From positions 12,334,471 to 12,398,470 of the forward strand of contig CM037878.1 of NCBI GenBank assembly GCA_021292165.1: a stretch of DNA of 64,000 bases, read 5' to 3'. Below are positions 1 to 8,889 of this stretch, piece by piece. The position numbers and the translations under genes are program-made. Numbering within the stretch: position 1 is the first letter of the stretch; every line of letters starts with the position of its first letter. The notes beneath the pieces are model-generated. The model was given only the letters and a program-made list of their open reading frames with translations. It was not told where the DNA came from and did no database searches. The stretch comes from Shinisaurus crocodilurus. Lineage: Eukaryota > Chordata > Lepidosauria > Squamata > Shinisauridae.

Positions 1-2078
1 AACAAAAAACACAGAGAAAGGAGCTTGCGCTAGCTTCCTACCACTAGGCACCTCTTCTCTTTCACACAGACAAAAACAGAACAGAACAAAAAAGCAAGCA
101 TCAAAACATCAAACACATTAACTATAGTCTTAACACAGTTTTAACATCTTAATTCAAAAAATCTTTTTACATCAAAACAGCAAAACACAATCAATAACCA
201 TCAATCAGAAGTTTACCGGTTTGCATACCCAAGAAACATCAATTACAATTCAAATGAGAACCCTCAACCCTTTGTTGCCTGTCTGGCACTCTTGTCTAAA
301 AAACAAAACAAAACAATTTTTTTTTTTTTAGGGTTGCTGTTTCTCCCACAGCCTGTAGTGGGCAGATTATGGACTGAAATGTGACTCTTCAATTCGCCTT
401 TGTTTGCTTTTACAGGCTTGCTTCTGCCACCCTGTACCTAACGACGTGAATACCATCACACACCCCCTCCAAAGGCCCATGGGATGGCTTCCCACCACCC
501 AACAACATGAATATACCACTCCCTTTTCCCAAAGGTTTGCATTTGGCACTTTCTACACAATGACTTGAATGGGATGGCTTCCCACCACCCCCCTTTTCCC
601 AAAGGTTTGCATTTTCTAAAACACACAGCTTGACAATCTTCCAGCCTCTTGGGCTTGGCTCTTTTTGCCCACCACCCAAACTTGCACGGGATGACTTTCT
701 CTCAGCATTGAATGCTTAGCTTTGGAGGCTCTACTCAGTTTCCTAAGAAACTGAGAACACACAGCCTGGCAATCTTGCTTTCGGCCACTAGAGGGCTTTC
801 CCGCCTCTAAGTTCCCTGGCCTCTTGAGACCTTTTACATTCAAAATTTTTCATCATCTTCATTTTCAAATTGAAACATGACACAAGACCACACAATAGTT
901 CAGCTGTTTACACTGGGAGCACTTGGCCCTTGGGCCCCTTAGCAACAATCTAGATAACACAATTACATTTGGATCACGGATCATCCCCCCTCCCTTCGAG
1001 GAACAACCCATCAGTTTTCATTTGCTTTACCACCAATCTTCTTTTCTTCTCGGGAGACACCTGAAGGAAAAAATCTTTCTGTCTGGGCTTCTGTCAGCTA
1101 GGAGGGAAATCCCCTTCGCTCTCCGCCGCCCACACTGGGATCGCCCGCCCAGTAACAAGACAACTTGAATCACCTGTCTCCCCTCCCCCTCCGAGGAACA
1201 AGTCAGAGTCCGCTGTTTTCCAAGTGGCAGCAGAAAATGTTTGGGGGGAGGGATTCCTTTTTCTTCTGCTGATACTCTGCCCGCTTCTTGCAGCACAGGA
1301 CAAAGTCTCTTTTTTCTGGGGGGGGGGGGTTCCTGATGTCTGCCCCCCCTCTGCTTGCTGCTGCCCAGCCTAGCCATTCACCATGCCCCCCCCCCATAAT
1401 AGCAAATGGACAGTCTTAAGTTCAAAATCTTGAGTCCTTCTCCTGTGGGAGAGATGTAGGGCAGGACTGTGCCCTCCCCCCCACCAAAGTCTGACTCTTC
1501 TGGGGCACACAGCACAACTAAAATTACTCATCAAACGCTGTCTCAAAACTCAACGTTTTGCTCACCATTCTCTAAGGAGAGGTTTTTCTGGTCTTCTCCC
1601 TCCTCCTGGAACACACGTGCGCACGCCCACACTATTTTCTTCTTCTCTTCCCGGGCTCTCCCAGCCCCCAAACTTTGGGATCACACAGCCGCCATCTGCT
1701 CACCCGCTTTTTGCACTGGATGGGTAGGATCCTTGCTTCTCACTGGCAACCGCTGCTCCCAGCCTCTGGGACACGCACACGCACACTTTTTTCTTGCTTC
1801 TAGCCCTCTGCTCACTTGCTGGGCACACAGGCTGTTCTGGAACTTTTTGGAGTTTTGCTTTCTCTGCTTACTCACTCCAGTTGAGATTTCTTGCCTTCAA
1901 CGCTCTCTGCTGGGCTCCTAGGCTCCCCAGACTGGGGTAGCCCCTTCCAGCAATCTGAATGTTTTTCTAAGGCTCATCTCACATGTTATTTCTAAAAAAT
2001 AACAAACCCTCTACCATGTACTAAAAAGTCTCTCAAATTTCTCTCATTTGCCCAAGTGCACACACTCTATGGTTCAGC
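1..2078 (-). other. Unassigned T-rich/C-rich stretch, probable internal part of an LTR element
   Basis: No protein is recognised here. The stretch lies on the internal side of the primer-site-like motifs at 2079-2182, so on the minus strand it would be leader and gag-side sequence of an LTR element running off the left edge. It carries short internal duplications: a 20-bp motif beginning gggatggcttcc at 481 and again at 571, each followed by a copy of cccttttcccaaagg (522 and 591). Open frames are short and look like compositional artefacts. The assignment to an LTR element is inference from position. Confidence 0.3.
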
Positions 2079-2182
2079 TTCGAATCCCAGCGCTTGCCAC
2101 CATATGGAGGAAGAGGGGGGGCTGGCTGGCCCGCCAGACCTCCACCCTTTCCTCCTTCAAGGGAAACCCAGCACTTGCCACC
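2079..2182 (-). other. Tandem primer-binding-site-like motifs
   Basis: On the minus strand TGGTGGCAAGCGCTGGG (ending at 2102) and TGGTGGCAAGTGCTGGG (ending at 2182) occur about 80 bp apart inside a tandem repeat. The first continues into ATTCGAA, so it resembles the complement of a tRNA 3' end, closest from memory to tRNA-Thr, with mismatches. A primer site normally directly follows the 5' LTR, and the CACA just before the 2182 copy would fit an LTR end. The tRNA identity is tentative. Confidence 0.3.
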
Positions 2183-3060
2183 ATGTGGCCCGGAAGGGGG
2201 GGCTGGCTGACCCGCCACCACCCCACCCTTGCCTACTGGCAAAGGAACCAAGACCCCCAGAGATCTTAAGGTACCAGATTGCCAGCCTCAGCTGTCTGCA
2301 ACCCTACTTGAATCTCTGTTCAGGGACTCGCCTTTAATTCTGTAACCTGGATTTAGATACTGAACCAACAGAGTACTACAAAACCCATGTGGGGTAAACC
2401 ATGACAAGGTTTATTCTGGTAGCAGTTTACAACAAGATTAGGGAAACGAGAGAAGCACACAAAATAGAGAGACACTTTAGTACACAGTAAAGCTGCAAAA
2501 TAACAAAACCTGATTCCTTAAAAATCTCTCAAGCACACACCTGTTACCTGAGAGTGTCTTCTTCAAAGGGTTAGATCTAGCACAGCCTTGCCGCCCGATA
2601 GAGAATTACCACACCTACCCGAAGGTCCAAGATGGGTAAACCCTTACAAGGCTTGCTTTCACCAGTCCTTCAAACCAGCCAATTTTACTAGAGGCTGCCT
2701 GGGGTCGATTCCTGAGGGGGGGGGCCCCCTAAAGGTTCGGGCCCCTCGCTGGCGCGCTGCCATGCCGGGCACGCTACCAAAAAGGACTGACCAAGAACAA
2801 AGGCTTACACGTGGGGAAAAAGCTCATCCCCCTCCCCTTTTCTGTAACCTTCTTGCTTCAGCCAATCAATTTGAACTTCACCTGGCCAGGCAGGGAAAAG
2901 GGAACTGGCCAGGCAGGGGGAAGGGAACTGTGAGTCATGGCTTGAACTATTTGAATTACATCTGCATATGAACGCTTTCAGCCTGGCTCCTCCAGACCTC
3001 TGGGCGCCAGGCCCCATCTTATGTTCCATCACCTTTTGCTTCCTCCCAGCCCCCACCTGG
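2183..3060 (-). mobile_element. Candidate minus-strand LTR
   Basis: The minus strand contains an AATAAA polyadenylation signal near 2410, about 220 bp before the primer-site-like motif, and an inverted CCAAT-type motif near 2860. This is the layout expected of a 5' LTR in minus orientation. The outer boundary is not defined because I see no second copy in the window, so the 3060 end is approximate. Confidence 0.3.
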
Positions 3061-3077
3061 TTTACTCATGAGGAGGC

Positions 3078-3128
3078 GTGTGTGTGTGTGTGTGTGTGTG
3101 TTTGTTCCTGCATGCATGCATGCATGCA
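3078..3128. repeat. (GT)n and (TGCA)n microsatellites
   Basis: A GT run at about 3078-3101 is followed by a TGCA tetranucleotide run at about 3109-3127. The TGCA run is self-complementary. Confidence 0.9.
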
Positions 3129-3214
3129 GGAACCCTAAAAACTCTTTTCTCTACACGCTAACTATGCACACCCCACCCCAGCCGGTTCACACCTGAGGTG
3201 TGTGTGTGTACCCC

Positions 3215-3527
3215 CAAAGGCTCGTTTCTCCACAGTTTTTAATGCGCGGCGCAAGCTCATCCAGGAGGGGGCATGGCGGAGGTCACTGGGGAGAGAGTTC
3301 CACAACTTAGGGGCCGCCACAGAAAAGGCCCCGTTGTTGCTTGTCCCCACCCGCCTGGCTGCTCTGGCTGATGGACCACGGAGAAGGCCCTCCGTGGCAG
3401 ATCTTGTTGAGCGGCCTGCTTGATGGTGTTGAAGCTGCTGCTTGAGATGAACTGGACGGGAGCGTATGCGTTTTTAAAGGTCCAAGCCAACACCTTGAAT
3501 TTGGCTCGGCAAGCCACTTTCTTTCTC
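3215..3527 (-). mobile_element. L2-like LINE fragment
   Basis: This is the antisense of the same LINE 3' coding end seen at 54463-54760. Shared blocks include the phrases around ggcatggcgg, cactggggagagagttcc and cttgttgagcggcct. Read on the minus strand it gives the C-terminal part of a CR1/L2-clade reverse transcriptase protein, with frameshifts. The 3' tail is missing. Confidence 0.65.
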
Positions 3528-3689
3528 ACTCTGCCTTCACCCAGGGTGTCTTCCAGTGCAGGCGCTGGTTCCTCGTAGCAGCCGCGGGGTCCGCCGTCCG
3601 CGTGGGTGCCTTTGTGAGAGTGGGCTGAGAGGGAGGCCCTGGGAGGTGCGTGCGGCAGAGGAGGGAGCTGGAGGGAGGCCCCTGCAGCG

Positions 3690-3810
3690 AGGCGAGGCGG
3701 CGAGGGACGCGCTGGCTAGTGGGAGAATGGGCGCTAGCTGTGTTTGGCGTCGTAGAGCGTGCCGGCTTGCTGCGTTCCTGCTGAAAGGAGTGGCGGCAGG
3801 CAATTGCAGT
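3690..3810 (+). other. 5S rDNA upstream spacer
   Basis: The 120 bp before the 5S gene is GC-rich. It is alignable with the sequence before the second, broken 5S copy (about 4150-4250): both contain tggctag, gggagaatggg, a tgtttggcg/tgtttcacg block and ggcggcag followed by ttgcagtgtct/ctgcagtgtct. Shared flanks imply that both 5S copies came from one tandem rDNA unit rather than from separate retropositions. Confidence 0.6.
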
Positions 3811-3930
3811 GTCTACGGCCATACTACCCTGAACACGCCCGATCTCGTCTGATCTTGGAAGCTAAGCAGGGTCAGGCCTGGTTAGTACTTGGATGGGAGA
3901 CCGCCTGGGAATACCGGGTGCTGTAGGCTC
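3811..3930 (+). rRNA. 5S ribosomal RNA gene, near-intact
   Basis: 120 bp match the vertebrate 5S rRNA from its first to last bases, with about five differences from the mammalian sequence as I know it. The internal RNA polymerase III control region is readable: box A agctaagcagggtc near 3861-3875, then the intermediate element and box C around tacttggatgggagacc. The gene is followed by a TTTT run at 3931-3934, which can serve as a pol III terminator. Changes such as gatcttggaag for gatctcggaag mean it could be a diverged or silent copy. The homologous spacer around the second copy supports genomic 5S rDNA rather than a SINE. Confidence 0.8.
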
Positions 3931-3984
3931 TTTTGCTGCTTTTCTTCGGGGGGCTGCTGGAGGCTTGGGCTCCTCGCGGCCCCC

Positions 3985-4130
3985 TTGATTCATTCATTTC
4001 TTTATTATATTTCTGAATGGCCCAGCTGGCAGGTGTCGGTTAGCTGGCCTGCTACTCTGGGCGATGTACCCCATCTATTAAAAAATAAAAAATACAATAA
4101 AGAATGCAGTCAAATACAATAAAACAAATA
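3985..4130 (-). mobile_element. L2-like LINE 3' tail fragment
   Basis: Antisense of an L2-type 3' untranslated tail: TTTATTATAT, then a cgccca/ggccca block and ctgggcgatgta, followed by an A-rich stretch. The tail of the larger L2 element at 54288-54400 has the same order of blocks. Diverged. Confidence 0.45.
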
Positions 4131-4250
4131 ATATGCAGCGAGGCATGGCAGGCGATGGCTAGGGGGAGAATGGGTCACAGCTTTGTTTCACGTTGAGGGA
4201 GCATGGTTCCTGTGACCCTGCTTAAGGTGTTGGCGGCAGTCTGCTGCAGT

Positions 4251-4570
4251 GTCTTCTGCCATGCTACCCTGAATGCGCCTGATCTTGGAAGCTAAGCAGG
4301 GTTTGGCCTGGTTATTTTATTATGCATTCATTTATTATATTTATACCCCGCCTTTTTTCCTGCAAGGAACTCAAGGCGGCTTACATAATCCTTCTCTACA
4401 TTTTAACCTCACAACAACCCTGTGAGGTAGGTTAGGCTGAGAGTCAATGTCACCCAGTGAGTTTAATGGGCGAGCGGAGACTAGAACTCGGATCTCCTGA
4501 GTCCCAGTGCAACACTCTCCCCACTACGCCATTCTTGGATGGGCACTGCTTACTGGTTGCTGCAGCTACT
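4251..4570 (+). pseudogene. 5S rRNA pseudogene interrupted by a SINE
   Basis: 4251-4314 matches the first half of 5S rRNA but lacks about nine bases around the cgatctcgt segment. After the SINE at 4315-4531 the match resumes with tcttggatggg and decays to about 4570. The upstream flank is homologous to that of the intact copy 440 bp to the left, so this is the second unit of a former tandem array. Box A survives, but the gene is split and not functional. Confidence 0.7.
4315..4531 (-). mobile_element. Sauria-type tRNA-derived SINE
   Basis: Antisense copy of the common SINE in this window. In sense it has a tRNA-like head with box A (gtagtggtgagag) and box B-type sequence, a conserved middle (cactgggtgactttgggcc), a ttgttgtgaggataaaa block and a tail ending ggcggggtataaat(aaat)n. 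It is inserted in the 5S pseudogene and lacks the first few bases of the head. Confidence 0.85.
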
Positions 4571-5227
4571 GGTTGCCCTTGGAGCTCCTTCTTCCTCCTG
4601 GCTTCATGGTACATGCTTGCTTCACCAGGGGGCTGATAAAATCTTCAGCTGGGGCTTGTCCCTCGCAGTTAGCGCAATGCATCCCACATGTAGGATAGAA
4701 TTTATTTATTTATTTATAAATAACGGTCAGATGCCTGTGTTCTCCTCTGGCCTGGATGAGGACCCATCTCCTCCCTGTTGTCTATTCTCTCTGTTTGCTG
4801 TCACGTTTTTAAATCTTCTGTCATCCTTGATCCAGTGCAGCTTCTACTTCCCTTTTGCTTTGGATTCTTTTGCAAGTTTTTGCTGGTTCTTTGTGGCATC
4901 TGAAACTCATGGGATATGTTGAAATACAGTCTTCCCCTGCTCTAGTTTATCCCTTAATTAAAACAGAAAAAGTTAGTATGCTCTCCTTGTGAATTGCAAG
5001 CCTGTCTGATTGGATTAAATTTTTCCCATTACTGCAGGGCAGAATTTTGAGGAAATTAGAAATATCTTAGTTTTTTCTCTTCAAAATATGGCATAGTAGT
5101 GTTAAGGGGATATTCAAAATGGATTGCTGCTTTTGATTGTAGCCAGCTGCTTCTCATAGTACCTTTCAATATGTAGTCTTTATTCATGCAAGGAAGCATA
5201 GAACAGGAAAGCAAAATTTGTATGAGA
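4571..5227. other. No feature recognised
   Basis: AT-rich unique-looking sequence. I see no coding, RNA or repeat signature in it. Confidence 0.5.
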
Positions 5228-5235
5228 CTCTAAAT

Positions 5236-5363
5236 CAGTGTTCTCCAACCTTGGGTCCCCAGATGTTTTTGGCCTACAACTCCCAGCATGCCCCAGCCAG
5301 CTATGCTGGCTGGGGCATGCTGGGAGTTGTAGGCCAAAAACATCTGGGGACCCAAGAACACTG
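5236..5363. mobile_element. Palindromic hAT-type MITE, family A
   Basis: The sequence is a near-perfect palindrome of about 60-bp arms starting CAGTGTTCTCCAACC. It is flanked by exact 8-bp target duplications CTCTAAAT (5228-5235 and 5364-5371). The 8-bp duplication and CA..TG ends are typical of hAT transposons. It has no coding capacity. Confidence 0.9.
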
Positions 5364-5371
5364 CTCTAAAT

Positions 5372-6805
5372 GAACTGGTCACTGTCAGTGTTTTGGCTGA
5401 GGGAAAGCAGTATTGCAATTCTCCCTAAAAGTTTATTTCTGCTTCTCCAGTAGCTAACCAATGGTAGACTTTAACCATGAGAGGGTGCTGTTGACTCTGT
5501 TATCCTATCAGAAGTGCAAAAATTCTAGGAACAGAAACAACATACCGTAACCAAAAAATGTAAGTAATGCATTATCTTATCCAGGCACATTTCCAGATGT
5601 GGTTGAGTTTATTGCACCGTTTTTTCAGGTATTTCTTTTCTTGATAGTGCTTCTATTGCTGGGACACCCCAGTTTCTAGGCACTCATAATATGTTCTGCT
5701 GAAAATGCAATTTAGCCTCCATTTCCCATGTGGTTATCATGATTTGAATGTCCATTTGTGGTGTTGTTGAGCTGTTGTCTCTCATTTCTTTCCCTTTTTT
5801 TGCTAATGTATTTTACGATGGATGATTCTGTGTTTTCTTCTACCATTTTTCTTTGTCATGGCCTTCATGAAGCACAGAATTTTGTGTCCTTGTCAGTTTT
5901 GAGGGGGGTTTGTTTGTTTGTTTTTAAATTTTTCTTGTCTTATTGCTGGCTCCATGGTCTGTGACGATTGTGCTCCCCAGTGTTCACTTTATGGACAAAC
6001 AAATGCAACATAATGTGGAATGACAACAGAATGGAACAGAATATCCCTTAGGAAATAGTAACATTTGGCCAACAATACACTGTAAATTGAGTGTTGCTAC
6101 AACTTTTGACCAACAATACCTTGTAAATTGAATGTTCTTTAAAAGACAAGACAAGACAGAACTGTTGCATTTAGCAGCAACAGTGAATGTCTGTATTATG
6201 AAGCTTTTGCTTGCACTCCACTATGGTTTCTCTTGGCACCTGAAGTGGAAGTAGTAAAAATTCTTGAAAGAGCTCCTCTTCAACAAAGTCACCATTAAAA
6301 TGGCAGGCTTTGAGGCACCCCTGTCTAATTCAGCTTGTAAATGTGCATTCATATTATTCCCCACAATGAAAATGTTTGGAGTGGCTTACTGAATGCCTGG
6401 TGTCTGGTACGTGTGTGTAGGCATGCACCACATGTCCAAGAGCCAGAGGACATCAGCTTTTGGGTTGTATGTTTAGGTATAGTATTCTGATAACTGCTTT
6501 CCCATCTGCTCCTTTTATTTGTTAATCAAAAACCACACTTCAGAAGCTTGCAAGAAATGCTTCCAGGTTCATCCCATACTGTTCCCATGGTGCAGGTCTT
6601 ATGCACTATTTTGCAGCACTGGAGTGGACTTGGTTCATCTCACGTGTAGCATAAAGTTCCACCAGAGGTTACCACAGTGGCAAAAGAAGTAATATGGTGT
6701 GCATTACACACTGAATGCACTTGTTGTCTTGGACGTCTTCGCTTTTTTCCTGCTCTTAAGCATATTAAGAAGCCATTGAAAGGAAAGAACAAAATGGACT
6801 TTGCA
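5372..6805. other. No feature recognised
   Basis: AT-rich flank left of the retrovirus. No exon, RNA or repeat is convincingly visible. Confidence 0.5.
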
Positions 6806-6809
6806 GAGG

Positions 6810-7312
6810 TGAAGTGGTCACCCTTTACCTCAGACAAGGACAACGAGGACCAACTCGGGTTATTGGAAAAAGGTTTATTGTGCACAATAGGTCCTGCGGA
6901 CTGTGTCGCAAAGCAGAACCCCGGGCAGGGGTTTTTTACAACCACTTTTATAGCATACATAAGTCTGGTCATTTGGCAACAGTTCTTTACATTGGTCAGC
7001 AAGCTCAAGACAAAAGGGGGGGGTTTGCTTTAGGGGAGGGGGATTTCCTTACAAGGAGACAGGAAGATGATCTTACAATCAAGCAGCTGCTAGGTATTTT
7101 CTTATCTTGGTCACGTATGCGGGGTGAGACAGCAAAACACCTCAACTTTAGAGAATCAACAACAGCTATTGACGGCTATTGTCAGTTATTGCCACAGTCA
7201 TTACCAGCCATTGACTACATTCTTTTAGTATTAGTCAGGACCCTGGCGATCTGTCCACATGCCTGGCTAGAAAATCTTGTAAGGTTTTCTTTTAACTATT
7301 TTGTTTCCTTCA
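6810..7312 (-). repeat. 3' LTR of the endogenous retrovirus
   Basis: 503 bp, nearly identical to 16890-17391. In transcript sense it starts TGAAGGAAAC and ends CCACTTCA. An AATAAA signal lies about 60 bp before the end (plus-strand tttatt near 6873-6878). The TGAAG/CTTCA ends form the short inverted repeat. Confidence 0.93.
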
Positions 7313-7324
7313 CTCCTCCCCTTG
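7313..7324 (-). promoter_or_regulatory. Polypurine tract
   Basis: In minus sense the bases directly before the 3' LTR are CAAGGGGAGGAG. A purine run at exactly this place primes plus-strand DNA synthesis in retroviruses and confirms the minus orientation. Confidence 0.85.
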
Positions 7325-7600
7325 AAACTTCAACACCTATCTGGAGTTTCACCCTGGGGGATGGGGCGATACTCCCACATAGCCAGGACCTGGGCAGCCG
7401 CCCTTTTTCTGCCAATAGGCTCAGGCTATTTTGGATTGTCCGGACCACAATAGGGAGGACACAAGGGAGCAGGATGCAACCCATTGCGATTAGCCCTATC
7501 GCTTGCAACCCTGGTAACTTGGGGAACCATCTAGAGAAAGCTTCTCCTAGATGGAGCCCTTTCTAGGTCTGGACTGGATGCATATGTAAGCCATAGGATT
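7325..7600 (-). pseudogene. Retroviral env remnant (transmembrane subunit C-terminus)
   Basis: The minus-strand frame reads a Trp/Phe-rich juxtamembrane stretch, a hydrophobic membrane-spanning segment of about 20 residues (LQAIGLIAMGCILLPCVLPI) and a short polar tail. This is the order seen at the C-terminus of gammaretroviral-type transmembrane proteins, and it lies just upstream of the polypurine tract as env should. A frameshift and in-frame stops occur on the upstream side. No surface subunit or fusion peptide is recognisable, so this cannot encode an envelope. Confidence 0.6.
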
Positions 7601-7959
7601 ACATTCAAGCAGAATAACAATAGTAAACATTGGCTACAGGTTATACGTTTATACAATATAGAAATTACATTTTGAAACTACACTTTACCACATTCTCTCT
7701 TTTTGATTTTAAGTGAATGCACACTGAGGGTCACTTTTAATTCAGGGCTGATAGGTAAGGCTGGTTCAGACTGAGCTGGAGTTGACATCAGTTCATCTCG
7801 TCCGATCCTCTGGGTGTTGTTCTTGATGGCCGTCCCGTCCGAGGTCTGAGATGATATTGATGTTCTGGCACAAATTCTTCTGTTTCAGGGGAAGAGGTTC
7901 TAGCACATTCACCCCAAATCGTTGGAGGCGTTATTATGTCCTCATTCTTGTTAGGGGTT

Positions 7960-8575
7960 AGAGGCTTTTTATGGCTGAAGTCCTTGGCACTTCACAGCGT
8001 TAAGTACACTTCGAATCCAGCGATAATTCCTTTTGCTGTACTTGAATATGAATTCATTCACCTGGGACAGAGTGTCCCTCCATGCTGGGCTGGTGCTGAG
8101 CCGCCTTTACCCGTGAATGAAGAGTCTTCACACATCTCACCAGGGCATTGCAGTAATTCTGAATTGAATGTCCCATCAACATCTCACGAGGGGTCAGGTC
8201 TCGCCACTCGACCTGGCCTGGATCTCACACACACAAGGGCCATGGAAGGTGCATTTGGCCATTTAGTCTCGTCTCTGTGCATACTTTGGCTAGCTTGTCT
8301 TTTAATATTCTAGCAAAAAGGATTTTTTTTTTCCTCTGCTGTGGCATTAGCTTTCACACAGGGGCATGTTCTACTTACTTAGAATCATACAAACAACTAC
8401 AAACACATATTGATAGGAACAATACTTAGGCATTTCAACAAAATCAAATTGTACACTACAAAAAAGGTCCTCAGGGTGAGGTTGTGTGCTCACCCTGTCT
8501 TTTACAGGTTTTTCAGTATTATGAGCCTGGCACACTGCACACTGGGCAAAGTACTGAGTCACTGCAGATGTAAAA
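7960..8575 (-). pseudogene. Retroviral pol remnant (integrase)
   Basis: 8371-8562 on the minus strand encodes the end of the zinc-binding module (CAVC pair) and the start of the catalytic core, including a first acidic residue in a DFVEMP context followed by a YVFVVV strand. Further left, in other frames, come blocks matching the later core and C-terminal part of gammaretroviral-type integrases, up to about 7980. Stops and frame changes separate the blocks and the middle of the core is missing. Reverse transcriptase is not recognisable upstream. Confidence 0.72.
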
Positions 8576-8716
8576 ATTAATTTAAACCACTCTTTTTGTC
8601 AACAATCAAACTAATAACTAAATCTGCTTTTCTGAATGACGCTGTACAGAGTCTTTAGCAGGAAAGCAACTTGCTAATTTGTGACATTGCTATAAAGAAT
8701 GCAGGAGAAACTGACT

Positions 8717-8873
8717 TGTTTTGAGTTGGAAGGGACTCACAAGGTCATCAAGCCCAACCCCCCCACTCAATGCAGGAAACCAGAGGAGGGGTTCCTTATT
8801 TAAGTAATACCGAGGTCTGACTTTGCTCAGCTTTCTACACTTCAGATAAGCTGAGAGCCAGCATGAGCCACAG
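8717..8873 (-). mobile_element. 5S rRNA-derived SINE with CR1-type tail
   Basis: Antisense copy. In sense, a 5S-derived body containing a degenerate aagctgagcaaagtc (box A region) and attacttaaataaggaacccc is joined to a tail containing ttggacttgatgaccttgtgag. It is more diverged than the copies at 32813, 33112 and 52601. It sits inside the retroviral internal region. Confidence 0.7.
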
Positions 8874-8889
8874 ACTTTTATTTTTAGCA

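Noticed and set aside
3526..3852. Arg/Ala/Pro-rich frames before the 5S gene
   Set aside because: GC-rich spacer open on both strands, homologous to the spacer before the second 5S copy.
5236..5418. Frames containing LGPQMFLAYNSQHAP-type peptides at many places
   Set aside because: The same peptide recurs wherever the palindromic MITE occurs. It is a translation of the MITE arm.
6640..7566. Open frames over the left LTR, up to 250 codons
   Set aside because: They run through an LTR in antisense and recur at 16718-17149 only because the LTR is duplicated.
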